From NCBI GenBank assembly GCA_947626265.1, contig CANQRM010000001.1:62001-126000 (forward strand): 64,000 nt of DNA, written 5' to 3'. Shown here one piece after another: positions 17,181 to 23,654 of the stretch. The notes under the pieces were generated by a model. It worked only from the letters and a program-made list of their open reading frames with translations, made no database searches and was not told the DNA's origin. Source of the stretch: an uncultured Oscillospiraceae bacterium. GTDB lineage: Bacteria; Bacillota; Clostridia; Oscillospirales; Oscillospiraceae. The translations under genes and the position numbers were made by a program. Each line of letters begins with the position of its first letter. The stretch's first letter is position 1.

Positions 17181-17720
17181 TCAGCCTTCCCTCTGTTTCT
17201 TGGTGATGAATTCCTTGGTCAGGATCTCGACCACCTTCACGGCCTTCTCCTGGGCATCCAGGAACAGCGCGTATTCGTCCGTCTTTAGAGAACCGTAGGC
17301 AGTGGTCTGGATTTCAAAGCGCGGCTCCTTGCTGCCGAAGAACTCGTCGTTGTAGTTGATCTCCGGGATGTATCGTTTTGCGCCGTCCCGGTCGAAGGGG
17401 CGGATAACGCTGATGCTACGGATTGTGAGACCGTCATCCATATAAGTGGTATCGTCAACCTCAACTGTGTACTCGTCGATGGTGTAGGTATCACGGGTGT
17501 AATGCTTTCTATCCCGGTCCACCTCCTGGTGCTTGACGAACTCCAGCTTGATCTCTTTGGCACCGGCCGCCGAAAGGTCCCGCCCACACACGGGGCAGTA
17601 TTTGAACCGTTCGCCCTCGGGGACGCCGCCCGCGTGGGAGGCGAAGTACACCTTGTAGTCTCCAAGGATGTTCGCCCATCCGGTAGACCCAAAATCGAAG
17701 CTCTCACAGAATTTGCACAT
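17181..17720 (-). CDS. Hypothetical phage protein with N-terminal zinc ribbon
   Basis: About 179 residues from ATG 17720, with AGAAAGGAAAGAAA upstream. Residues 2-45 hold two pairs of cysteines (CKFC and, near residue 43, CPVCG), a likely zinc ribbon. The rest is a beta-rich acidic domain with alternating charged residues. No known family recognised. It may be a nucleic-acid-binding or decoy protein, but that is speculation. Confidence 0.65.
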   Translation of the reverse strand: MCKFCESFDFGSTGWANILGDYKVYFASHAGGVPEGERFKYCPVCGRDLSAAGAKEIKLEFVKHQEVDRDRKHYTRDTYTIDEYTVEVDDTTYMDDGLTIRSISVIRPFDRDGAKRYIPEINYNDEFFGSKEPRFEIQTTAYGSLKTDEYALFLDAQEKAVKVVEILTKEFITKKQREG

Positions 17721-17761
17721 TTTCTTTCCTTTCTGCCCTTGTCCCTGGGCGCGGGGTGGTG

Positions 17762-18034
17762 TCATATCAGGCGGATGCCGAACGATCTGGCAGCCTTTTT
17801 GATGATGTTGCAGGCGGCGGTGTTGTCCTCTGCCCTCTGGAGGCTCAGCAAATCACCGGACCGGCGGCAGAGCTCGTGTGAATACGGGTTGAAATTGCTG
17901 TCGCAATATGTGACGGCGTCGCAAAGCTGCTCCGGCGTCATCTTGGCCGGGTCCGCAAGGATGTCGGCGTGCTCCTTGACGTACTCGGCCGTCACGCCAT
18001 CCTTGTACCAGCCGATGGATTCCAGGTCGATCAT
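17762..18034 (-). CDS. Hypothetical phage protein
   Basis: About 90 residues from ATG 18034, placed behind a GGGAGAAAGGACAG site. An upstream in-frame start at 18076 has none. Mostly helical, with three cysteines and a basic C-terminus (NIIKKAARSFGIRLI). Function unknown. Confidence 0.6.
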   Translation of the reverse strand: MIDLESIGWYKDGVTAEYVKEHADILADPAKMTPEQLCDAVTYCDSNFNPYSHELCRRSGDLLSLQRAEDNTAACNIIKKAARSFGIRLI

Positions 18035-18089
18035 GTCTGTCCTTTCTCCCGTCGTAACCTCCGCGGGGGGCTTCATTCAGACGTACCGA

Positions 18090-18314
18090 TTACCACCAGA
18101 CAGCCCGCTCGGGGACGAATTCGAAGCCGCCCTTCGGATGAACCTGGTAATCCGGCTCGCCGTCAAAAGCGTTCTGGTACTTCGTGCAGATTTTCGGGGG
18201 CCGATGGGAAACCGGGTCAACGTCCACATACAACCGCCCGGCCTCGCTTTCATACACCGGACGGCTCCAACTGTCCCGCCCCTTGTAGGTCAACCTCATG
18301 GCAATTTCCATCAT
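18090..18314 (-). CDS. Small conserved-type phage protein
   Basis: This 74-residue protein begins MMEIAMRLTYKGRDSW and continues with a beta-rich acidic body ending in FVPERAVWW. AGGAGGAAAA precedes two adjacent ATGs (18314 and 18311), and either may be used. Proteins of this style recur in Clostridia prophages, where they are uncharacterised. Confidence 0.6.
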   Translation of the reverse strand: MMEIAMRLTYKGRDSWSRPVYESEAGRLYVDVDPVSHRPPKICTKYQNAFDGEPDYQVHPKGGFEFVPERAVWW

Positions 18315-18355
18315 TTTTCCTCCTTGCCCTCGTAACCTCCGGGGCGGGTGAGATA

Positions 18356-18550
18356 TTATTCCTGACTAGCTATGAATCTTTCCAGGGCTCTAATTTGCGA
18401 CGGATATATCCGCTCGCCTATCCCCTCGGCGTCGTTTTTGGCGTTCCACAGGACCCACTCGGCCTCCCGGCAAAGCTCCGCAGAAGTCATTTCCTCCGGG
18501 TCCTGCTCGGTTTCTTCGAGGTAGCTTTCAAGAAGTGTAGGAAGTTTCAT
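18356..18550 (-). CDS. Small acidic hypothetical phage protein
   Basis: A 64-residue, strongly acidic helical protein. An AGAAAGGAAAAGACG site precedes ATG 18550. Its 5' intergenic sequence resembles those of neighbouring genes (see findings). Function unknown. Confidence 0.6.
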   Translation of the reverse strand: MKLPTLLESYLEETEQDPEEMTSAELCREAEWVLWNAKNDAEGIGERIYPSQIRALERFIASQE

Positions 18551-18595
18551 CGTCTTTTCCTTTCTGCCCTCGTTACCTCCGGGGCGGGTGTCTTC

Positions 18596-18859
18596 TTATT
18601 CCTCGATGATGTCGAAGCAGCTCTTGATTACGCTGTTTGCGAGCATATACATGATGTTGGTGACAGTCTGGGCCGCACTATGACGGTTGATGTCCTCGGC
18701 CACTCGGTAGATGTCATCCAGCGTGGGGTAGCTCCTGTCTTCCACGCTCTCCAGCATTGCGGTGTATTCCTCGTCATCCCCCAACGTGTAGAGGTCCTCA
18801 CGGATGCACATGGCGCGAACATCTAAGGAATTCCAGTGGCGGGTCTCAATAATCTTCAT
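18596..18859 (-). CDS. Hypothetical phage protein
   Basis: An 87-residue acidic helical protein with four methionines and two cysteines, preceded by AGAAAGGAATCTGAC. It belongs to the same leftward operon, with gaps of 40-60 bases on each side. Function unknown. Confidence 0.6.
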   Translation of the reverse strand: MKIIETRHWNSLDVRAMCIREDLYTLGDDEEYTAMLESVEDRSYPTLDDIYRVAEDINRHSAAQTVTNIMYMLANSVIKSCFDIIEE

Positions 18860-18917
18860 GTCAGATTCCTTTCTCCCCGTCCAGCCGATAGGTCAGCTTT
18901 TTCTTCCCCTCCTGGAT

Positions 18918-19445
18918 TTACCCGTCGATGAGGTCAAACAGCCGGGCCTTGAGCCGGATAACCTCGGCCTCGGCGTCCTCCGCTCGGTGGATGGCCTCGT
19001 CCAGGAGTGCGAGCTTTTCGTCGATGTAGGCCTCCCTATCGGCCCGTTCCTTTTGGTAGTTCTCCCGGTCCACATCCGCCTGCTTCGCTATCGTCTTGAG
19101 GGCGGCATTCTCGGTGCGGAGTTCTTTGAACTGCTCGTGCTCAGGGTTGGTGTGGGCGTTCCAGAAGCGGGTGGCGTCCTCCCAATTCCAAATCTGGAAC
19201 AGGATGGAGTAGAAGGTTCCGCGTGTGGCCCGGCGGCCACTGGACATCGTGCCCTTGGGGTCCGGCTCGCCGTTGTGATTGTTCCGGCCAATGTCGTTCG
19301 CCAGGAAGGCCAGGTCCTCGATGGGAGTGTGACCGAAAATGTCCTGTGCCCGGCAGATGTCCTCGGTCTTGGTGCTCATGCCGTGAAGCATGACGTAGGT
19401 AACCAGTTCTTTTGCCGTAGAGATGTTGTCGTAGATGCTCTCCAT
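18918..19445 (-). CDS. Hypothetical phage protein with C-terminal coiled coil
   Basis: About 175 residues from ATG 19445 (GGAAAGGAAAATG context). The first 100 residues are globular with WNWEDATRFWNAHTNP. Residues about 108-172 form a continuous charged coiled coil with two long heptad stretches. It may be a structural or partner-binding protein. Not recognised. Confidence 0.65.
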   Translation of the reverse strand: MESIYDNISTAKELVTYVMLHGMSTKTEDICRAQDIFGHTPIEDLAFLANDIGRNNHNGEPDPKGTMSSGRRATRGTFYSILFQIWNWEDATRFWNAHTNPEHEQFKELRTENAALKTIAKQADVDRENYQKERADREAYIDEKLALLDEAIHRAEDAEAEVIRLKARLFDLIDG

Positions 19446-19471
19446 TTCATTTTCCTTTCCGGCCTGTGGCC

Positions 19472-19648
19472 TCACAGCTCAACGACGATCACGCCGCCAA
19501 CGGTCAGATAGCTTACTTCTTCGAGCGGGTCATTGCGCTTGGCTTCCTTCGCCTCTACGATGGACGGCTCTGACAGATGCTCCCGGACTTCGGACATCTT
19601 CATGCGGCGGGGCTTGCCATTGTTGTTGGAGTAGAAGTAGAATTTCAT
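19472..19648 (-). CDS. Small hypothetical phage protein (58 aa)
   Basis: The frame runs from ATG 19648 to TGA 19472-19474. AAGGAGAACGTC lies directly upstream. The protein starts MKFYFYSNNNGKPRRMKMSE, has a charged middle and ends VSYLTVGGVIVVEL. The ribosome-binding site and tight spacing (26 bases to the next gene) support it as real. Function unknown. Confidence 0.65.
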   Translation of the reverse strand: MKFYFYSNNNGKPRRMKMSEVREHLSEPSIVEAKEAKRNDPLEEVSYLTVGGVIVVEL

Positions 19649-19745
19649 GACGTTCTCCTTGCTTTTTTCTTCACCGCCGGTTATAATGGGGGTGCCCGGG
19701 AGGGGGCGGTGTTTCCCTCCCGGCCCCCAGTTTACTGTGAGAGGT

Positions 19746-19904
19746 TTACTGGGGCTTTTTATTTCCCTGGGCTTTGATTCTCTCTATCTGTTCCAGGGCG
19801 TCTTCCTTGCTTTCGGCTTTCTCAACAATTATCTTTATTGCTTCGAGTAGCATCTGCGCTTGTTTATCTGTCATCTGGTGTACCTCGTTCGTGGATTTGT
19901 TCAC
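19746..19904 (-). CDS. First gene of the leftward phage operon, small helical protein (52 aa)
   Basis: The start is probably GTG 19904, since AAAGGAGGTCAAAGAGCG sits immediately upstream; an internal ATG at 19874 lacks a site. The protein is a single charged helix (EAIKIIVEKAESKEDALEQI). It is the first gene after the leftward promoter at 19931-19959, so the phage repressor switch should control it. About 97 bases between it and the next gene hold GC-rich palindromes only. Confidence 0.6.
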   Translation of the reverse strand: MNKSTNEVHQMTDKQAQMLLEAIKIIVEKAESKEDALEQIERIKAQGNKKPQ

Positions 19905-19930
19905 CGCTCTTTGACCTCCTTTCTGGTACT

Positions 19931-20031
19931 ATAATACTACGAATTTCGTAATATGTCAATACGTTTTTCGTAATTTTTTGAAAAAATTTAACGAATTTCG
20001 TATTGCAAAAGAACGAAAAGTGTAGTATTAT
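19931..20031. promoter_or_regulatory. Divergent prophage promoters with three repressor operators
   Basis: Leftward promoter: TTGACA (19954-19959, minus strand), 17-bp spacer, TATTAT (19931-19936). Rightward promoter: TTGCAA (20003-20008), 17-bp spacer, TATTAT (20026-20031). Between and over them lie three 13-bp palindromes: TACGAATTTCGTA (19938-19950), TACGTTTTTCGTA (19960-19972) and AACGAATTTCGTA (19990-20002). The first lies in the leftward -35/-10 spacer; the third abuts the rightward -35. This is a lambda-like switch layout for the XRE repressor at 20054. Confidence 0.88.
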
Positions 20032-20053
20032 TACTCACAAGGAGTGTGAGAAC

Positions 20054-20293
20054 ATGATAAGATTCCGAACCAAGGTAATGCTGGCAGAGCGGAACATGAC
20101 CCAGAAAGAATTGGCCGATGCTACCGGTATACGCCCACCAACGATTTCAGCCATCTGCACCGGCGCGGCAAGGCACATCCCCGTTGATGTGCTTGATAAG
20201 GTGTGTGCCTGCCTAAACTGCCAGCCGGGAGATCTTTTTGAGTATGTAAATGTATTCGGCCAGAGCGAAAATGTAAGTGGACAACAAGAATAA
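20054..20293 (+). CDS. XRE-family prophage repressor (short, Cro/HTH_26-like)
   Basis: About 79 residues from ATG 20054 with CAAGGAGTGTGAG upstream. The helix-turn-helix covers residues about 8-55 (MTQKELADATGIRPPTISAI, then a recognition region). The end has CLNCQPGDLFEY, usual in small Firmicutes XRE regulators. It is transcribed away from the cargo operon, across the three operators at 19938-20002, and is the likely regulator of that switch. Confidence 0.82.
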   Translation: MIRFRTKVMLAERNMTQKELADATGIRPPTISAICTGAARHIPVDVLDKVCACLNCQPGDLFEYVNVFGQSENVSGQQE

Positions 20294-20338
20294 ATGAGGG
20301 TAGAATGAAGTCAAGACAAACGAATAGGAGATCTGGCC

Positions 20339-20620
20339 ATGTACGATTACGGAGATATTAAGAAACTCGGCATCAGAACAACCATCATTTCATTCGACCC
20401 TTTCTTGAAGAGGCCAGATGTTTCGCATCTTACAGATGCCCAAGTCGGACGGAAGTATGGCCTTTCCACTGCAACTGTAAAGGCCATGCGCAGACACCAG
20501 GATGTTCCGTTTGATACAGTCCGTATCCTCTGCCATGAACTGCAGTGTCAGCCTGGGGAAATTCTAAATGCAACAACTGCATACTACATCCCCGCAAAAG
20601 ATAAAACCCCGGACGCATAA
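20339..20620 (+). CDS. XRE-like DNA-binding protein
   Basis: This 93-residue protein has a degenerate helix-turn-helix at about 32-70 (LTDAQVGRKYGLSTATVKAM) and the ELQCQPGEIL end seen in its neighbour. TAGGAGATCTGGC precedes ATG 20339. It is co-oriented with the repressor, 45 bases downstream, and may act with or against it. Confidence 0.7.
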   Translation: MYDYGDIKKLGIRTTIISFDPFLKRPDVSHLTDAQVGRKYGLSTATVKAMRRHQDVPFDTVRILCHELQCQPGEILNATTAYYIPAKDKTPDA

Positions 20621-20630
20621 GCATCCGGGG
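20603..20630 (-). terminator. Terminator of the leftward XRE gene
   Basis: The stem CCCCGGATGC / GCGTCCGGGG (one mismatch), read on the minus strand, is followed by TTTTATCTTTT. It lies 12 bases after the stop of the 20643-20891 gene and overlaps the 3' end of the convergent gene. Confidence 0.75.
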
Positions 20631-20642
20631 TGGGGAGTGGCC

Positions 20643-20891
20643 CTATCGCCGCTTTCGGATTACAGGCAGGCTTTTGTCCTGGTCTATGTCAGTGGGCACA
20701 TAGGTGAGAATGTCGCCTACGTCACACCCCAGGGCCGTACAGATGCGGTCAAGATGGTCCAGAGATATGCGTTCAGAGAACTCATTGAACATCTCGTTGA
20801 TCGTCGCCGCTCTGATGCCTGTTGCACGGGATAGGTCGGCTTGCGTCCAGCGCCTTTCGCCGAGGCACCGGCACAGTAAAATCCTAATCAT
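20643..20891 (-). CDS. XRE-family regulator (third regulator of the prophage switch)
   Basis: About 82 residues from ATG 20891; AAGGAGTATGGCAT is the site, and the in-frame extension to 21059 is rejected. The helix-turn-helix is RRWTQADLSRATGIRAATINEM, followed by CTALGCDVGDILTY. A perfect palindrome ATTATGACATAAT (20914-20926) just upstream is a probable autoregulatory operator. It converges with the other two regulators. Confidence 0.78.
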   Translation of the reverse strand: MIRILLCRCLGERRWTQADLSRATGIRAATINEMFNEFSERISLDHLDRICTALGCDVGDILTYVPTDIDQDKSLPVIRKRR

Positions 20892-20913
20892 ATGCCATAC
20901 TCCTTTACTTGAG

Positions 20914-20926
20914 ATTATGACATAAT
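20914..20926. promoter_or_regulatory. Candidate operator of the leftward XRE gene
   Basis: The perfect 13-bp palindrome ATTATGACATAAT lies 22 bases before the ATG at 20891, where a promoter -10 region would be. It differs from the TACGAATTTCGTA operators, which suggests a separate specificity. Confidence 0.5.
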
Positions 20927-21095
20927 CGTAATATCTTCGCTTGTTTTCGGTAGATTCTTCCGTCTGGGTGAAAGATACTTCCGAGCGTGGGTATAAAAAA
21001 ACACCGAGCGTAAATACGTGACATGGTAAAAAGATGGTAGACACGAAAGTGCCTACCATCTTTTTGTGTTAGAATGAGGAAAAGGGGTGATATGC

Positions 21096-21437
21096 ATGGC
21101 AAGGAAATATACGATGCGGAGCAAAGAGGAAAAGCTGGCAATCGTGAAAGAAGTACTTACCGGCAAGTCCATTCGAGCCTGGGAACCAGACATTCGTCAC
21201 GAGCGAGTGTGGGATTGGGTAAAGAAATACCAGGCAGAGGGCGAGGCGGGGCTGGAGCCGAAGAAGAAACCAGGCAATCCTCTGTCCCGCTATGAACGCC
21301 GCAAGGAGCTCACCTACACGGAGCAGCTCCAGTACCAAATTGAGCTGCTCAAGCGGGAGTTGGCGGAGAAGGAAGCGGAGGTGGCCCGTTTAAAACAACG
21401 CAACGCACGAAAGGAGGGCGATGCCCGAAGAAAGTGA
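21096..21437 (+). CDS. IS3-family transposase OrfA
   Basis: About 113 residues from ATG 21096 behind AAAGGGGTGATATGC. The N-terminal half is a helix-turn-helix (SKEEKLAIVKEVLTGKSIRA to WVKKYQAEGEAGL). The C-terminal third is a leucine-zipper-like coiled coil (LQYQIELLKRELAEKEAEVARL) that pairs OrfA with OrfAB. Its stop overlaps the OrfB GTG by four bases. Confidence 0.9.
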   Translation: MARKYTMRSKEEKLAIVKEVLTGKSIRAWEPDIRHERVWDWVKKYQAEGEAGLEPKKKPGNPLSRYERRKELTYTEQLQYQIELLKRELAEKEAEVARLKQRNARKEGDARRK

Positions 21438-22309
21438 TCCAGCAGATATATGCCGAGATACAGCGGCAGACAGACAAGCACTCTGTAACAGAGCTGTGCG
21501 GCATATACGGCGTATCCCGCAGCGGCTATTACAAATGGCGCCAGCGGCAAGGAAGGCTCAACCGTTATGAGCAGTCCCAGCAGGTCCTGGACGCCTATGT
21601 GAGCGACATCCACGCACATCATCCCATGATGGGCTACCGCTCCATCCGGGACATGCTTATCCTCCAGTTTGGCCTCGTGGTGAGCGACCCCAGCGTATTC
21701 AAGTCCATGCAAAGGCTGCATATCCACGGTTACAGGCACAGGGGAAAGTACAAGCTCTCAGGGTCTGGCTTGGAGCATTGCCGTTATCCCAATCTGCTGA
21801 ACCGTGATTTCAAGGCAGACGCTCCCATGCAGAAAATCGTCACGGACGTCACTTACATAAAACACCGGGGCAAGTGGCATTATCTCGCTGCCTTCCTGGA
21901 TCTGTACAACAACGAGGTCTTGGAGTGGGAGCTGAGCGACTCCTTTGACAATCTCCTGGTCATGCGTCCCGCTGAAAGGCTCCTGAAACGAACAGAGAGT
22001 ACCGGACGCCAAGTCCTTTTGCATAGCGACCAAGGCGTACAGTACTCATCTGCCGGTTATTGCAACCTGCTTACACAATACAACGTCCTCCAGAGTATGT
22101 CAAGGGCTGGGGTGCCCCGGGACAACGCGGTGATGGAGAGCTTCTGGGGACGATTCAAGGACACGCTCCGCAAGCACTTCCGCTTCTGGGAGAGGGACGA
22201 CCTGCATGACGTCGTGGCTGAGTGTATCCACTATTTCAACTTCGTCCGTCCCGTTCGCAAGCTGAACGGAAAACCACCAGTCCTGTTTCGTACAGAACTG
22301 GTGGCCTAA
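21434..22309 (+). CDS. IS3-family transposase OrfB (DDE integrase)
   Basis: This 291-residue catalytic subunit has the HTH_21-like start (SRSGYYKWRQR) and the rve core. The DDE residues are in VTDVTYI, then HSDQGVQYSS, then DNAVMESFWGRFKDT, with about 35 residues between the second Asp and the Glu. The frame is intact, so the element may still move. Expression may use the GTG at 21434 or a -1 frameshift from orfA in AGAAAGTGA; an AAAGGAGGG site lies 12-20 bases upstream. Confidence 0.92.
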   Translation: MIQQIYAEIQRQTDKHSVTELCGIYGVSRSGYYKWRQRQGRLNRYEQSQQVLDAYVSDIHAHHPMMGYRSIRDMLILQFGLVVSDPSVFKSMQRLHIHGYRHRGKYKLSGSGLEHCRYPNLLNRDFKADAPMQKIVTDVTYIKHRGKWHYLAAFLDLYNNEVLEWELSDSFDNLLVMRPAERLLKRTESTGRQVLLHSDQGVQYSSAGYCNLLTQYNVLQSMSRAGVPRDNAVMESFWGRFKDTLRKHFRFWERDDLHDVVAECIHYFNFVRPVRKLNGKPPVLFRTELVA

Positions 22310-22448
22310 CCTGTTACTTTTTGTGTCTACTAACCCTTGACTATTTCACGTAAATACGCTCGGTGCTTTTTTAGAACGGTGTCACGATGATGATTCCGTT
22401 CTGGTGCAGGTACAGCCGGATGCCTGCAGGGTTCGTATGATACTGAAT

Positions 22449-22525
<77 letters not shown>

Positions 22526-22609
22526 ATACCATGCTTCAAACAGCTTGACTATTATAACGCATACCGCCGGGAATATCAAGCACGGATTTTGTGCTTTCCC
22601 GGCGGTTTT

Positions 22610-22915
22610 TCAGCAAATGAAAAGTTCCAGCAGGAACACCACCGCGCAGCAGGTGACGGCGGTCTTGAAAAGGTCCGCGCCGAGCCATGCCACAATGAGC
22701 CCCACGATGAGCGCGGCGGCGCCGGACCACTGGCTCTGGGTGGCGTCCAGAATGGCCGGGAAGGTCATCACCGCCAGGGTCACGTAGGGTACGTAGTACA
22801 AAAACGACTGGATGAAACGGTTTTTGATGGGCTTGCGGAGCAGTGTCATGGGCAGGGCCCGGATGAGGTAGGATACCCCGGCCATCACGAATATGTAGGC
22901 ATATGCGCTCATCAT
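22610..22915 (-). CDS. azlD: Branched-chain amino acid exporter small subunit AzlD
   Basis: A 101-residue protein with three or four membrane helices and the AzlD opening (YIFVMAGVSYLIRALPMTLLRK). With AzlC it forms an exporter of branched-chain amino acids. It starts on the AzlC stop (ATGATGA overlap), and its reading frame ends close to the tRNA. First host gene after the prophage. Confidence 0.9.
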   Translation of the reverse strand: MMSAYAYIFVMAGVSYLIRALPMTLLRKPIKNRFIQSFLYYVPYVTLAVMTFPAILDATQSQWSGAAALIVGLIVAWLGADLFKTAVTCCAVVFLLELFIC

Positions 22916-23631
22916 GCCGCCTCCTCTTCCTCATCTTTCCGGGGGAACAGCACCGCCGCGCCGGCGGCGAGGATCACCGTGAGGATGATGGTGCGGGTGC
23001 CGTCGGAGAGATCGGACACCACGGGCAGCCGGGAGAAGGCGAAGCTCAGGGCGAAGGCCAGCACCACCAGCAGGGCCACCGGCTTTTCCTTCCGGGCGGG
23101 GGGGATGAAGATGGCGATGAACATGCCGTAGAGGGCCACGGAGAACGCGCTGACCACCCGCAGGGGCAGGATGCTGCCCGCCAGGGTGCCCAGGGCGGTG
23201 CCCACGGTCCAGCCGGGGATGGCGGGGACCATGGCCCCGTACATGTACCAGGGGCTCAGGTAGCCCGGCCGGGCGATGGTAGCGCCGAAGATCTCGTCGG
23301 TGATGTCGAAGGACATGAGGAGCCGGTGGATGAAAGGTGTCTTGGGGTCCATCCGCTGGCTCATGGCGCAGCTCATGAGCAGGTACCGGGCGTTGGTGAT
23401 GAGCGTGGCCAGGGCCATCTCCCCCAGGGTGGCCTGGGCGGCGATCATGGTAAGGCCCATGTACTCCCCGGCGGAGGCGTTGTTGAGAAGGCTCATCAGC
23501 GCCGCCTGGAAGGGCGTCATGCCGATGCTCTTCGCCAGGATGCCCAGGGAGAAGGACACGGCGAAGTAGCCCAGACCGATGGGTATGCCGGCCTTCACGC
23601 CTTGGAGGAATATCTGTTTTCTCGTCTGCAA
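22912..23631 (-). CDS. azlC: Branched-chain amino acid exporter large subunit AzlC
   Basis: About 239 residues if it starts at TTG 23631, which has AAGAGGTG six bases upstream; GTG 23658, overlapping the helicase stop, is an alternative. The protein has the AzlC family signature (GVKAGIPIGLGYFAVSFSLGILA, then NNASAGEYMGL and TNARYLLMS) and seven or eight membrane helices. It forms an operon with azlD. Confidence 0.9.
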   Translation of the reverse strand: MQTRKQIFLQGVKAGIPIGLGYFAVSFSLGILAKSIGMTPFQAALMSLLNNASAGEYMGLTMIAAQATLGEMALATLITNARYLLMSCAMSQRMDPKTPFIHRLLMSFDITDEIFGATIARPGYLSPWYMYGAMVPAIPGWTVGTALGTLAGSILPLRVVSAFSVALYGMFIAIFIPPARKEKPVALLVVLAFALSFAFSRLPVVSDLSDGTRTIILTVILAAGAAVLFPRKDEEEEAA

Positions 23632-23654
23632 AGGTGTCACCTCTTGTGTCTTTC

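Larger units (their letters stand above)
21019..22348 (+). mobile_element. IS3-family insertion sequence, complete
   Basis: This 1330-bp element has imperfect terminal inverted repeats: TGACATGGTAAAAAGATGG and TGAAATAGTCAAGGGTTAG, then GTAGACAC shared by both ends. It carries orfA and orfB. CGTAAATACG occurs on both sides (21009-21018 and 22349-22358). This is the longest possible target duplication, though part of the match may come from the palindromic target. A hairpin at about 21034-21064 just inside the left end would shield the transposase from outside transcription. Confidence 0.92.
20995..22372. terminator. Bidirectional terminator split by the IS element
   Basis: The left half, AAAAAACACCGAGCGTAAATACG, ends at 21018. 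The right half, CGTAAATACGCTCGGTGCTTTTTT, begins at 22349. Joined without the IS and one copy of the duplication they give an 11-bp stem (CACCGAGCGTA / TACGCTCGGTG) with an AA loop and U-tracts on both sides. The IS therefore entered the loop of a factor-independent terminator. Confidence 0.85.
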
